Shown: positions 9,367-18,174, numbered from the stretch's first letter. The stretch: DNA of 64,000 nt from an uncultured Lacinutrix sp. (GCF_947500325.1 NZ_CANMRQ010000002.1:186001-250000); one strand, 5' to 3'. Notes: generated from the sequence alone by a model not told the origin. Numbers and translations are program-made.

Positions 9367-11016
9367 ATGAAAAAAATAGTTTATTTATTTATTGTTTTAG
9401 GTATAATCATTACTGGTTGTAATCCTATTGAAGATATCAATAATGAGATTGATGCTGAAGCTAATCCTATTGTAGGAAATGTAGATTATACATTAGTTGA
9501 AGATGATTATTTAAATGAGGATTTGTTAAACTTAGATGTAACATATTTCGAAACAGTGGATGCTGCAAAATTAGCTTTACCAGCTTTTTTATCAGATTTA
9601 TATCCAACTTATGGACAAGGATCAACAGTAAATGTTGGTTATAATCTATTTGTAGGAGACGCAGAAGGTGTTAGTGATTTTATTACATCTGATACTTATA
9701 ATTTACAAAATGCAGATTACCCTGGTTTTGCAGATGTTATTTTTGCATTCAATGTAGATGAAACACCAGAAGATTTTTTACCAGCAATTTTAGATGCTCA
9801 AATTACTACTCCAGTAGCAGATCAAATAGCTTTAGCTACTTTTAGACAATATACAGAAACTCCTGTCGTAGGTTTTAGTAATATTTATGAAGCTGTTTTT
9901 CCTACAAATTTTGGTGATTTTGAAAATATTGATATTGCTGGACCTCAAGGATGGACAGAAGGTCCAGATAATGCTCAAGGTTCAGGTTTCGCTGGAGGAG
10001 CTGTAGCTAATGAAGACTGGTTAATCTCTCCAGAAATTAATTTGGCAGGCGAATCTGATTTAAAATTTCAAATAACTCAAAGAGTTAGTTTATTTGGTGG
10101 TACAGCAGATCAATTTGATGTTATGGTATCTACTAATTATACTACTGGTTCAGATTTATCAACAGCAACTTGGACAGCTTTTGATATTGATAAAACAGAA
10201 TCTGGTGATTTTGTTACTTCAGATAATTATGATTTTTCTGCATATGATGGTGAAACTATTCATGTTGCATTTAAATATACATCAACAGATATAGTGTCTC
10301 CACGATGGAGAATTCAATCTTTTTCAATTAGAATAGCTGGCGCTGAAGGGAATACGGAAAATTTAGGAGAATATTACACTTACTCAGGTTCGGAATGGGA
10401 ATTAACTGATGGTGTATACTATTTAAGTTCTGCAGATTATGATTCTATGGGAGAAAATAATGGTCAGCCAGGTCGTTTTGATAATTTTAGTAATAGTGTT
10501 GTGCCAGAAAACTATTTGCCTACATTCTTAAATATTAAATATCCTTTTGCTCAAGAGGAAGATGAAATCTATATTATTTATAAGTTCTTTGATGGAGGTG
10601 TTAGTAGACAAGGAAATCTTTATACTTATACTAATGGAGAATGGGTAGGAGATACAGATATTATTGCAACTACATTACAGTTTGGTTTTGATAATGGAGA
10701 ATGGGTGCCAGATAATACTATTAGGTATACATTAGTACCTGGAGACTATGATGCAATTGTTGCAGCATTAAGTACTCAATACCCAGATCCAACATCAAGT
10801 ATGTCTAATTTTGGAAACTTTGAAAGACGTGTTGGTAATGCAGCCGAATGGACAAATCCAATGGTGTTAGAAGCTTTAAATATTGTGCTTAATAACTTAA
10901 ACCCTTCTGCTGAAGAAGCTCAAAAATATATTGTTACAGTAGCAATATATAATGGTTCTACAGGGACTGAAGATTTTGCAGTCATTAAAGAAGGTGGCGT
11001 TTGGGTTTACCAATAA
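9367..11016 (+). CDS. Surface lipoprotein with choice-of-anchor J-like domain
   Basis: A 549-residue lipoprotein (signal MKKIVYLFIVLGIIITGC) encoded 11 bases behind a TonB-dependent receptor, and so probably its surface-exposed partner. Around residues 180-325 is a jelly-roll segment of the choice-of-anchor J / DUF5017 type (GPQGWTEGPDNAQGSGFAGG, DWLISPEINL, VAFKYTS), the same module that ends the other receptor-linked lipoprotein at 15886. The C-terminal third has repeated aromatic blocks (YYTYSGSEWELTDGVYYL, GNLYTYTNGEWV, FDNGEWVPDNTI), suggesting ligand-binding repeats. The ligand is unknown. A strong terminator follows. Confidence 0.8.
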   Translation: MKKIVYLFIVLGIIITGCNPIEDINNEIDAEANPIVGNVDYTLVEDDYLNEDLLNLDVTYFETVDAAKLALPAFLSDLYPTYGQGSTVNVGYNLFVGDAEGVSDFITSDTYNLQNADYPGFADVIFAFNVDETPEDFLPAILDAQITTPVADQIALATFRQYTETPVVGFSNIYEAVFPTNFGDFENIDIAGPQGWTEGPDNAQGSGFAGGAVANEDWLISPEINLAGESDLKFQITQRVSLFGGTADQFDVMVSTNYTTGSDLSTATWTAFDIDKTESGDFVTSDNYDFSAYDGETIHVAFKYTSTDIVSPRWRIQSFSIRIAGAEGNTENLGEYYTYSGSEWELTDGVYYLSSADYDSMGENNGQPGRFDNFSNSVVPENYLPTFLNIKYPFAQEEDEIYIIYKFFDGGVSRQGNLYTYTNGEWVGDTDIIATTLQFGFDNGEWVPDNTIRYTLVPGDYDAIVAALSTQYPDPTSSMSNFGNFERRVGNAAEWTNPMVLEALNIVLNNLNPSAEEAQKYIVTVAIYNGSTGTEDFAVIKEGGVWVYQ

Positions 11017-11030
11017 AAAATATCATTTAA

Positions 11031-11061
11031 AAAACCGCTTCACAATTGAAGCGGTTTTTTT
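11031..11061 (+). terminator. Terminator of the first receptor operon
   Basis: Perfect stem AAAACCGCTTC (11031-11041) / GAAGCGGTTTT (11048-11058) with loop ACAATT and a T run. Confidence 0.9.
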
Positions 11062-11239
11062 ATGCCTAATAATTATTACATTTGTTTAATACCAAATACA
11101 ACATAAAATAAGCCTAATAATTAATTTTATTTTCTATTTCTTCGTCGTTACAAAATTGAACTATAGCAAATACTATACTTAAATTTTATGCCTTGAATAA
11201 ATCGAAATAAATTTCAATTCTATACAATTCATTTTATAT

Positions 11240-11247
11240 TATATTTG
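11240..11247 (+). promoter_or_regulatory. -7 box before the cytochrome-b-like gene
   Basis: TATATTTG fits TAnnTTTG, 30 bases before ATG 11278. It overlaps TATTTGGTAT (11242-11251), the inverse of ATACCAAATA at 11089-11098. No -33 box is obvious. Confidence 0.45.
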
Positions 11248-11277
11248 GTATAACAACTAACTTTAAATATATAAACT

Positions 11278-11709
11278 ATGCTTTCAACAGTAAAAATGTT
11301 ACACTCATATTGGGCTTATTTAGCTTTTTTTATGATGATAATTGCAGCAGCAAATGCTTTAATAAAACACTTTGGTAAAAAAGAGTATGAGGCAAAAGAT
11401 TTTAGAATAGCCTTATTTACATTAATTGTGTCACATATTCAATTATTAATTGGTATAATATTATGGTTTGCTTCAGATTATTTTGGAGAGAATACTATGA
11501 AAGAAGTGATGAGTAATTCTGCTTTACGTTCTAATGCGGTAGAACATCCTTTGACAATGATTATAGCTGTTGCATTAATTACTATAGGTTATTCTAAACA
11601 CAAAAAGAAGTTAACTTCTGCAGGTAAATTAAAACCATTAGCTATATTTTATACTATCGCTTTAATTTTGGTAATTGTAAAATTACCATGGAACCAATGG
11701 TTTAATTAG
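11278..11709 (+). CDS. Small cytochrome-b-like membrane protein
   Basis: A 143-residue integral membrane protein with four predicted helices (about residues 9-30, 43-65, 90-105, 122-138). His9, His53 and His90 sit at or in helices, which is compatible with haem b ligation and is why members of this flavobacterial family tend to be called cytochrome B; haem binding is inferred, not shown. The gene stands alone between a promoter-like box and a strong terminator. It could equally be a membrane protein of unknown function. Confidence 0.7.
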   Translation: MLSTVKMLHSYWAYLAFFMMIIAAANALIKHFGKKEYEAKDFRIALFTLIVSHIQLLIGIILWFASDYFGENTMKEVMSNSALRSNAVEHPLTMIIAVALITIGYSKHKKKLTSAGKLKPLAIFYTIALILVIVKLPWNQWFN

Positions 11710-11730
11710 CTGTAAGTAGCCTTATAATAT

Positions 11731-11767
11731 AAAAAAAGCGATTCTAAATTTAGAATCGCTTTTTTTA
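11731..11767. terminator. Bidirectional terminator between convergent genes
   Basis: AAAAAAAGCGATTCTAAA and TTTAGAATCGCTTTTTTT form an 18-base perfect stem with A and T runs on both sides, serving the gene ending at 11709 (+) and the nuclease gene ending at 11785 (-). Confidence 0.9.
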
Positions 11768-11784
11768 TATTTTATAGAATGTTT

Positions 11785-12840
11785 TTATTCTTTCACTTCT
11801 TTAATTAAATAAACATATACAGGGAAATGGTCACTAAAACCGTCTGTAAAACCACCATTAGCAAAGCTCCGTTTCGGATAGCCCTTATAGCGTCCTTTTT
11901 TGTTTACTAAATAGTTTTTATTAAAAATACCTGCTTTATAAAATTTAAAAGAATCGTAACCCTTTTCAATAAATGGTTTTGTCAACATAATTTGGTCAAA
12001 TAAACTCCAAGCATCTCTATAAGCATTAGAACCTAACCCTTTTTTATAAAAATCAATCATTGGATTGTATATTCCTTTAAGGGGCACATTCTTTTTCTTA
12101 CGCTTCGCTTTTAAAACATCTTTTACACTAGCATTTGTAGGATCGTCATTTAAATCACCCATAGTAATAATCTTAGCATAAGGGTCTATAACTTGTAAAG
12201 AGTCTATAATGCGTTTATTTAACTTTGCAGCTGCAACACGTTTTGCGCGACTTCTTGCTTCTCCTCCACGACGCGACGGCCAGTGATTTACAATAACATG
12301 GATAAGTTCTCCATCTAATTTTCCAGACACTAATAATTGATCTCTAGTATAAATACGTTTTCTAGAAGTATCATCATATATTTTTAAAGTATGTGTACTT
12401 TTATTAATAGGTTGAAATAAATCTTTTTGGTACATCAATCCTACATCAATCCCTCGTCTGTCTGGCGAATCGAAATGTATAATACCATAATCTTTAGCTA
12501 ATAAAAGCGGATCATTCGCTAAATGTTCAACAACATCTACATTTTCAATTTCCGCTAATCCTATTATTGCAGGAGAATTCCCAGAAGTATCACTACCAAT
12601 ATCAGAAATTACACGAGCCATATTATGTACTTTTTTCTTGTAAATTTCTTCACGATCAGCTTGAATTTCCATCATTGGGCTGGCTTCATCGTTTTTTTCG
12701 GGGTCATTTACCGTATCAAATAGATTTTCAACGTTATAGAAAGCTACTGTGTGTATTTTAAACTTCTTTTTCTCTTGGGCGTTTAAACTTATAAAAGCAG
12801 TAATTAAAGCTACTGATAGCCAAGTTCTTAGGTTTTTCAT
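11785..12840 (-). CDS. Secreted endonuclease/exonuclease/phosphatase family enzyme
   Basis: A 351-residue exported enzyme of the EEP (DNase I-like) fold, with signal peptide MKNLRTWLSVALITAFISLNAQ. The catalytic blocks are intact: FYNVENLFD, GLAEIENVDVVEHL (Glu), IVNHWPSRRGG (His), MGDLNDDPTNASV (Asp, Asn) and FSDHFPVYVYL (Asp, His). The family includes nucleases, phosphodiesterases and phosphatases; the substrate cannot be fixed. It is transcribed divergently from a TonB receptor operon whose lipoprotein carries DUF5689, and the two promoters are mirrored, suggesting joint control and a role in breaking down an extracellular polymer, possibly nucleic acid, before uptake (inference). Confidence 0.88.
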   Translation of the reverse strand: MKNLRTWLSVALITAFISLNAQEKKKFKIHTVAFYNVENLFDTVNDPEKNDEASPMMEIQADREEIYKKKVHNMARVISDIGSDTSGNSPAIIGLAEIENVDVVEHLANDPLLLAKDYGIIHFDSPDRRGIDVGLMYQKDLFQPINKSTHTLKIYDDTSRKRIYTRDQLLVSGKLDGELIHVIVNHWPSRRGGEARSRAKRVAAAKLNKRIIDSLQVIDPYAKIITMGDLNDDPTNASVKDVLKAKRKKKNVPLKGIYNPMIDFYKKGLGSNAYRDAWSLFDQIMLTKPFIEKGYDSFKFYKAGIFNKNYLVNKKGRYKGYPKRSFANGGFTDGFSDHFPVYVYLIKEVKE

Positions 12841-12865
12841 TAGTATAAAAGTTAAATTATATTAT

Positions 12866-12886
12866 GCAAGCATACAAAATGCTTGC
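12866..12886. repeat. Perfect inverted repeat in the divergent promoter region
   Basis: GCAAGCAT (12866-12873) and ATGCTTGC (12879-12886) with a 5-base spacer. GCAAGC recurs at 12922-12927. Candidate operator for a shared regulator of the nuclease and receptor genes. Confidence 0.5.
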
Positions 12887-12927
12887 CAAAGGTAAATCTT
12901 TCTAATAAATAATGTACCTTTGCAAGC
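12881..12927. promoter_or_regulatory. Mirrored divergent promoters with identical -7 boxes
   Basis: On the minus strand TACCTTTG lies at 12894-12887, driving the nuclease gene (ATG 12840); on the plus strand TACCTTTG lies at 12915-12922, driving the receptor operon (ATG 12980). The arms GCTTGCCAAAGGTA (12881-12894) and TACCTTTGCAAGC (12915-12927) are inverted copies differing by one inserted base. Confidence 0.6.
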
Positions 12928-12979
12928 CTTAAATAATAAATATTTAACGTGTAAACTATTATTAACTATAATTTCAAGT

Positions 12980-15805
12980 ATGAAAAAAGGTTTTTTTATT
13001 TTTTTATTCGGAATGTTTTCTGTCTTTACAATTGTTGCCCAAGAAACAGTTGTAAAAGGAAGCGTTAAAGATGCTGTTACAGATGAACCCATTCCAGATG
13101 TTACAATCACTGTTGAAGAAACAGGACAAACAGAAACGACTGACAGTGAAGGTCAGTTTAAGTTTGCGACACCAGTACCTCTTGGTGAGCAAATGCTAAA
13201 AATTGAAAAAATAGGGTTTTTAACTAAACGATATCCTATTGTAGTCAATGAAGGAAGAACAGTAGATATTCAAGATATGACCCTTGAAGTAGATCGTGGA
13301 AGTCAGGAAGATTTATTTACTATTACACTTTCTGAAGATGAATTAAGTGACGATGATGCCGGTTCAGATAATATCTCCGGGTTATTATCAGCGTCAAGAG
13401 ATGTGTTTCAAAGAACTGCAGCTTTCGAATTTAGTTCTTCGTTTTTTAGGGTAAGAGGTTTAGATTCAGACAATGGTACCGTTCTAATTAATGGTATTGA
13501 AATGAATAAATTCGATACTGGTAGACCGCAATGGGGTAACTGGGGAGGATTAAACGACGTGGTTCGTAACCAGGAATTTACAGCAGGTTTAGCACCATCG
13601 GCATATAATTTTGGTGGTATCTTAGGAACAACTAATATTAATACCAAAGCTTCTAATTATAGAGAAGGTGGTCGTGTAACGTATTCTTCATCAAATAGAA
13701 GTTATACAAATCGTTTAATGGCTAGCTATGCTTCAGGATTAATGAAAGATGGTTGGGCATATACTATCATGGCTGGAAGACGTTGGGGTAATGAAGGTTT
13801 TCAGGATGGAACACTTTATGATGCTAACTCATTCTTTGCTTCTATTGAAAAGAAAATTAATGATAATCATAGCTTAAACTTCACATCAATATACGCACCA
13901 AACAGAAGAGGACGTTCTTCTGCAAATACACAAGAAGTTTACGATTTAAAAGGTATTAAATACAACGAGTTTTGGGGGTATTTAGACGGGAAAAAAAGAA
14001 ATTCAAGAGTAAGAGAGGTAATCGAGCCTATATTAATGTTAAACCACACTTGGGATATCTCATCTAAAACCACATTAAATACTAATGTAGCATACCAATT
14101 TGGACAAAGAGGAAGCAGTCGTATAGACAATGCTTCTGGAGCTAATCCAAGTCCTGCATATTACCAGAACTTACCAAGTTTTTATTTAGCAGACGACGAT
14201 GGACCAGATTTCGCAGGAGCTTATGGGTCTGAACAAGAATTTTTAAATGATGGGCAATTAAATTGGAATAACTTATTTATAGCCAATGATTCTAGAAATT
14301 TGTCTGGAAATACAGCTGCATATGCTTTATATGAAGATAGAACAGATGATAAAACGTTAACAGTTAACTCTATATTTAATACAGAATTAAATGAAAACAT
14401 TATTTTAAATGCAGGTGTTAATTACAGGCGTTTACGTTCTGATAATTTTGCAGAAATTATTGATTTATTAGGAAGTACAGTTGGAGCTTCTAACGTAGAT
14501 GCATTTAGTCAAAACCAATTCGATTTATTAAATCCAAATAGAATAGCACAAGAAGGAGATAAATTTAGATATCACTTTAAAATAGATGCAAATGAGTTAT
14601 CTGGTTTTGCGCAAGCTCAATTTAAGTATAATAAAGTAGACTTCTATTTAGCAGGAAGTTTAACAAAAACAGATTACCAAAGAGAAGGTGTTTTCTTAAA
14701 CGAAAATCAGGTGTTACGTAATGCAGCAGGAGAGATTACTTTAGATAACTCTTCAGGAAAAGGAGATAAATTAGATTTTACAGGCATTGGTGCTAAAGCA
14801 GGGTTTACATATAAAATATCTGGTAAACACTTAATAGATGTTAATGGAGGTTATATTACCCAAGCACCAACTATTAGAAATACCTATACTAACTCTAGAG
14901 AGAGTCATGATTATGTGGGTGTTTTTCAAGGACAACAATTAGGAAATATCGAATTAACAGAAGAAAAAATTAGTTCAGCAGATATTAGCTATATTTTCCG
15001 TTCATCAATAGTAAAAGCTAGATTAACTGGGTACTACACAAAGATTGAAGATGCAAACGAAGTCTCTTTTTATTTTACGCAAGGATCTACAACAGGGTTT
15101 ATACAAGAAACAGTAGCTAATGCCAATAAAAAGCATGTAGGTGCAGAGTTAGGTATAGAAGCACAAATAACACCAACTATTAAATTAAAAGGCGCTGCTT
15201 CTGTAGGGCAATTTACTTACGATAATAATCCTTTTGTATATGTAACATCTACATCTGAAGATTTTATTGATACAGATGTTGATGGAAATGATATTAATAG
15301 ATCTGGTGAAATATACGAAACCTCTTTAAAAGATTATAAAGTAGCAGGAGGACCACAACGTGCTTACTCCGTAGGTTTCGAATATCGTGACCCAGATTAC
15401 TGGTGGTTTGGGGCAACAGCAAACTTTTTCTCTAACGCTTATGTAGACATTAGCCCATTAGCGCGTTCAAATAAATTTTATCAAGATGAAGACGGATTAC
15501 CGTTTGCAGACTACGACCCAGAAGTAGCAAGAGAACTTTTACGTCAAGAAAAGTTTGATGATTATATGGTAATTAACTTAGTTGGTGGTAAGTCTTGGAA
15601 AATTGGAAAAAACTTTGTAGGTTTCTTTGCAAGTGTAGGGAATTTACTAGATAAACAGTATAGAACAGGAGGTTTTGAGCAAGGGCGTACGGCCGATTAT
15701 AGAGCAATTAGAGATGATAGAAGTAACCCAAAAAGAGTATTTGGTTCTAAATACTGGTATGGTCGTGGTGCAAACTACTTCGTAAACGTATATTACAGAT
15801 TTTAA
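12980..15805 (+). CDS. TonB-dependent receptor with CarboxypepD_reg domain
   Basis: Outer-membrane importer of 941 residues. The signal peptide (MKKGFFIFLFGMFSVFTIVA) is followed by a carboxypeptidase-regulatory-like domain (KGSVKDAVTDEPIPDVTI, DSEGQFKF), a plug (about residues 125-230, with FRVRGLDSDNGTVLINGIEM) and a barrel ending in GANYFVNVYYRF. The longer frame opens at a TTG (12920), but that codon lies inside the -7 promoter box and so cannot be the start; ATG 12980 is used. It is paired with the lipoprotein gene at 15886 and divergent from a secreted EEP enzyme. Substrate is unproven; the neighbours suggest a degradation product made by that enzyme. Confidence 0.9.
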   Translation: MKKGFFIFLFGMFSVFTIVAQETVVKGSVKDAVTDEPIPDVTITVEETGQTETTDSEGQFKFATPVPLGEQMLKIEKIGFLTKRYPIVVNEGRTVDIQDMTLEVDRGSQEDLFTITLSEDELSDDDAGSDNISGLLSASRDVFQRTAAFEFSSSFFRVRGLDSDNGTVLINGIEMNKFDTGRPQWGNWGGLNDVVRNQEFTAGLAPSAYNFGGILGTTNINTKASNYREGGRVTYSSSNRSYTNRLMASYASGLMKDGWAYTIMAGRRWGNEGFQDGTLYDANSFFASIEKKINDNHSLNFTSIYAPNRRGRSSANTQEVYDLKGIKYNEFWGYLDGKKRNSRVREVIEPILMLNHTWDISSKTTLNTNVAYQFGQRGSSRIDNASGANPSPAYYQNLPSFYLADDDGPDFAGAYGSEQEFLNDGQLNWNNLFIANDSRNLSGNTAAYALYEDRTDDKTLTVNSIFNTELNENIILNAGVNYRRLRSDNFAEIIDLLGSTVGASNVDAFSQNQFDLLNPNRIAQEGDKFRYHFKIDANELSGFAQAQFKYNKVDFYLAGSLTKTDYQREGVFLNENQVLRNAAGEITLDNSSGKGDKLDFTGIGAKAGFTYKISGKHLIDVNGGYITQAPTIRNTYTNSRESHDYVGVFQGQQLGNIELTEEKISSADISYIFRSSIVKARLTGYYTKIEDANEVSFYFTQGSTTGFIQETVANANKKHVGAELGIEAQITPTIKLKGAASVGQFTYDNNPFVYVTSTSEDFIDTDVDGNDINRSGEIYETSLKDYKVAGGPQRAYSVGFEYRDPDYWWFGATANFFSNAYVDISPLARSNKFYQDEDGLPFADYDPEVARELLRQEKFDDYMVINLVGGKSWKIGKNFVGFFASVGNLLDKQYRTGGFEQGRTADYRAIRDDRSNPKRVFGSKYWYGRGANYFVNVYYRF

Positions 15806-15885
15806 AAAAAGAAAAAGAAAAAATTATAATTAAAACATTAAATTGTGAAATGCTTTGCATTCACGAACTCAAAAAAAATAAAGTT

Positions 15886-17304
15886 ATGAGTAAAACAAAT
15901 AAATTTTTAGCGTTAGCACTTGGTTTAGTAACTATGCTATTTTTAAATTCATGTGTTGAAGATGATGATTATACTGTGCCAGAAGTATTGGTGCCAGCTG
16001 TAGATATTTCAACATTGGGAACAAAAACAACTTTTGCAGCTGTAGCTTCTAGATTTGCTGATGCGCAAGCAGATGGAGATGATGTTGGTACTTGGGAGTT
16101 TGATGCGCCTTTATATATTGAAGGATATGTAATCTCTAGTGATGCAGCAGGAAATTTCTTTGAAGAAATTATTATTCAAAACACTACAGATGAAAATGAT
16201 TTAGCTGGAGACCCTAGAAAAGGTATAAAAGTTGAAATCAATGTAAGAGACCTTAGTAATTTCTATAACTATGGGCGTAAGGTTTATGTTAAACTTAATG
16301 GTTTAGCTGTAGGTGAATCTAATGGAGTACTTACACTAGGTAAAGCAAATGGAACGTCATTAGGGCAGTTAGAGCCTTTTGAATATCAAGATTTTGTAAT
16401 TAGAGATCAAGAAGTTGCTACTATTTCTCCTAAAATGGTTGCGATTGCAGATTTATCTGAAGACGATGAAAATACTTTAATTCAAATTTCAGATGCACAA
16501 TTTATTAAAGGAGCAATAGAAGCTACTAATACTTATGCTGGAGAATCTACTGATCAATTTGATGGTTTTAGAACTATAGAGAATTGCGAGACAGGTTCTA
16601 CAATTTCATTACAAACAAGTACGTTTGCAGACTTTAAATCATTTCCTTTAGCTGGTGGACGAGGTACTATTGAAGGAATCTATTCTAGAGATTTTGGAGA
16701 CGATTTTAGTGTATTAATTGTTAATGATACTAATGCTATTAATTTTTCAAATACAGATAGATGTGATCCTATAGTATTAGAATGTACAGATCCAGTATCT
16801 ACAGCGGTTACAATATTTAACGAAGACTTCCAATCAATTACAAATGAAGCACAATTAGATGCTTTAGGTTGGACAAATATTAATGTATCTGGAGGAAGTG
16901 AGCGTTATGAAGACAACTCATTTAGTGGAGATACCTATATGAAAATTTCTGCTTTTGGTACTGGTGAAAACCCATTAGAAGCATGGTTAGTAACACCTGC
17001 AATCAATTTAGATGGTTCTACTAATGAAGAATTAAGTTTTGAAGTATCTTCAAATTTTGAAACAGGAAAAATTCTTACAGCTTTCATCACAGAAAACTTT
17101 ACAGGAGATGTTACTACTACTGAGTGGATTGAGCTTGAAGCAAACATTCCAATTGGAGATAGTGGATTTGGTGATTTTGTTGCATCAAATATTAATATCT
17201 CATGTTTAAATGGAGATGTTCATGTTGCATTTAAATATTTAGGTGCAGCTGGCGGAGCAGAAACAAGATACCATATAGATGATATCAAGGTTACAGGAAT
17301 GTAA
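15886..17304 (+). CDS. DUF5689 / choice-of-anchor J surface lipoprotein
   Basis: A 472-residue lipoprotein (lipobox FLNSC) encoded behind the TonB receptor. The first half is a DUF5689 domain (APLYIEGYVISSDAAGNFFE, KGIKVEINVRDLSNFYNYGR, GVLTLGKANGTSLGQLEP), an OB-like fold family. The second half is a choice-of-anchor J-like jelly roll (EDFQSITNEAQLDALGW, EAWLVTPAINLDG, VHVAFKYLG, TRYHIDDIKVTG). The 80-base gap from the receptor contains an earlier in-frame ATG (15850), but ATG 15886 gives the proper lipoprotein signal. It probably sits on the cell surface as the receptor's ligand-capturing partner. The OB-like fold would suit a nucleic acid or other polymer, which is inference. Confidence 0.85.
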   Translation: MSKTNKFLALALGLVTMLFLNSCVEDDDYTVPEVLVPAVDISTLGTKTTFAAVASRFADAQADGDDVGTWEFDAPLYIEGYVISSDAAGNFFEEIIIQNTTDENDLAGDPRKGIKVEINVRDLSNFYNYGRKVYVKLNGLAVGESNGVLTLGKANGTSLGQLEPFEYQDFVIRDQEVATISPKMVAIADLSEDDENTLIQISDAQFIKGAIEATNTYAGESTDQFDGFRTIENCETGSTISLQTSTFADFKSFPLAGGRGTIEGIYSRDFGDDFSVLIVNDTNAINFSNTDRCDPIVLECTDPVSTAVTIFNEDFQSITNEAQLDALGWTNINVSGGSERYEDNSFSGDTYMKISAFGTGENPLEAWLVTPAINLDGSTNEELSFEVSSNFETGKILTAFITENFTGDVTTTEWIELEANIPIGDSGFGDFVASNINISCLNGDVHVAFKYLGAAGGAETRYHIDDIKVTGM

Positions 17305-17330
17305 TAAATATTATTTCAGTAAAATATTGA

Positions 17331-17363
17331 AAAAACCTGCTAGTAAATACTAGCAGGTTTTTT
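17331..17363 (+). terminator. Terminator of the second receptor operon
   Basis: CCTGCTAGTA (17336-17345) and TACTAGCAGG (17348-17357) with flanking A and T runs form a long perfect stem. Confidence 0.9.
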
Positions 17364-17374
17364 ACTTTTAGTGC

Positions 17375-17752
17375 ATGACAGTTTTCGATCAAATTTTTTA
17401 TTTCATTTTCACACGATATAAAGCACGTTTTAAACAAAAAGCTAACACATTAGCTTTAGTCTATACATCTTTGTTTCAAATAGCCTTAGTTTTTTTATTA
17501 GGGTGTTTTTTTGCGGCTTTTTTTAGTCAAATGAACTTTGAGACTATGTCCAGTGATAAAACTTGGATTCTTTTTATACTAACCTCAATAGGTTTGCATA
17601 TTAAAAACTGGATAAAATATAATGGTAAAACAAGAAAAGTAATGAATGCTAGATTCAATAAAAAGAAATCCCCAAAGTACAATTTGGCTTTGCTTATAGC
17701 ATTGCCATTTATTTGTATGGTAATGGGCTTTGTCTTTCTTCAAGCTTTGTAA
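17375..17752 (+). CDS. Small membrane protein of unknown function
   Basis: A 125-residue protein with three hydrophobic stretches (about residues 27-50, 64-76 and 102-122) and basic loops (RFKQKAN, RFNKKKSPKYN). I do not recognise a family. The start lies 12 bases after the terminator of the receptor operon, with no clear promoter box between, so expression may depend on read-through or on a weak promoter within the preceding gene. Confidence 0.7.
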   Translation: MTVFDQIFYFIFTRYKARFKQKANTLALVYTSLFQIALVFLLGCFFAAFFSQMNFETMSSDKTWILFILTSIGLHIKNWIKYNGKTRKVMNARFNKKKSPKYNLALLIALPFICMVMGFVFLQAL

Positions 17753-17801
17753 GTAGAACGATTATTTACCTAAGTTAGATTAATATTAGATATACTATAA
17801 A

Positions 17802-17863
17802 AACGTCAATTCTAGCGATTTTTCGTATTAAAATGGAGAAAAATTGTATCGAGAATAGTTTTT
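17802..17863 (+). repeat. Dispersed intergenic repeat, degenerate hairpin copy
   Basis: Begins AACGTCAATTCTAGCGATT and ends TATCGAGAATAGTTTTT. ATTCT, CGAT and TTTTTC on the left pair with GAAAAA, ATCG and AGAAT on the right with bulges. A second copy, matching 16 of 19 bases on the left and GAGAATAGT on the right, lies in the metG coding sequence at 26597-26641 (minus strand). Confidence 0.6.
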
Positions 17864-17951
17864 AGTAATGAAATACTAGTCATCTTAAGTCTATCAAAAG
17901 GCTCACACAAAACTCTTAACAGAATTTCACTCAAACTGATATTAATACATT

Positions 17952-17987
17952 AAAAAAGCCACTCGATATATATCAAGTGGCTTTTTT
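17952..17987. terminator. Hairpin terminator in the gap
   Basis: AAAAAAGCCACTCGATA and TATCAAGTGGCTTTTTT pair with a single mismatch and have A/T runs on both sides, so it can work in either direction. Confidence 0.75.
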
Positions 17988-18174
17988 GCTATCTAACCAA
18001 TTAAAAATATAAAACAGTTTAAGGGACTAACTATTCTATTTTGCTATACATAAGTAGTGTGTATTAATATCTTATTTCTTACATTTTAACAAGACAAATA
18101 TACAGTGTATCTTATTGTTAATTAATAGGTTGTGTAATAAATGGAAGCGAAATTGTAATAATTGGGAAATAAAG

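Larger units (their letters stand above)
17753..18174. other. Gene-free stretch
   Basis: No credible open frame on either strand. It holds a degenerate copy of an intergenic repeat (17802-17863) and a strong hairpin terminator (17952-17987) that is 200 bases from the nearest gene end on both sides. A short RNA ending at that terminator is possible, but no promoter box was found. Confidence 0.6.

Noticed and set aside
10094-10294. Second plus-strand frame in the lipoprotein gene at 9367
   Set aside because: Low-complexity Leu/Ile/Gln shadow of the real frame.
12920-12982. Longer TonB receptor start at TTG 12920
   Set aside because: The TTG lies inside the -7 promoter box and the added residues are not signal-peptide-like; ATG 12980 is correct.
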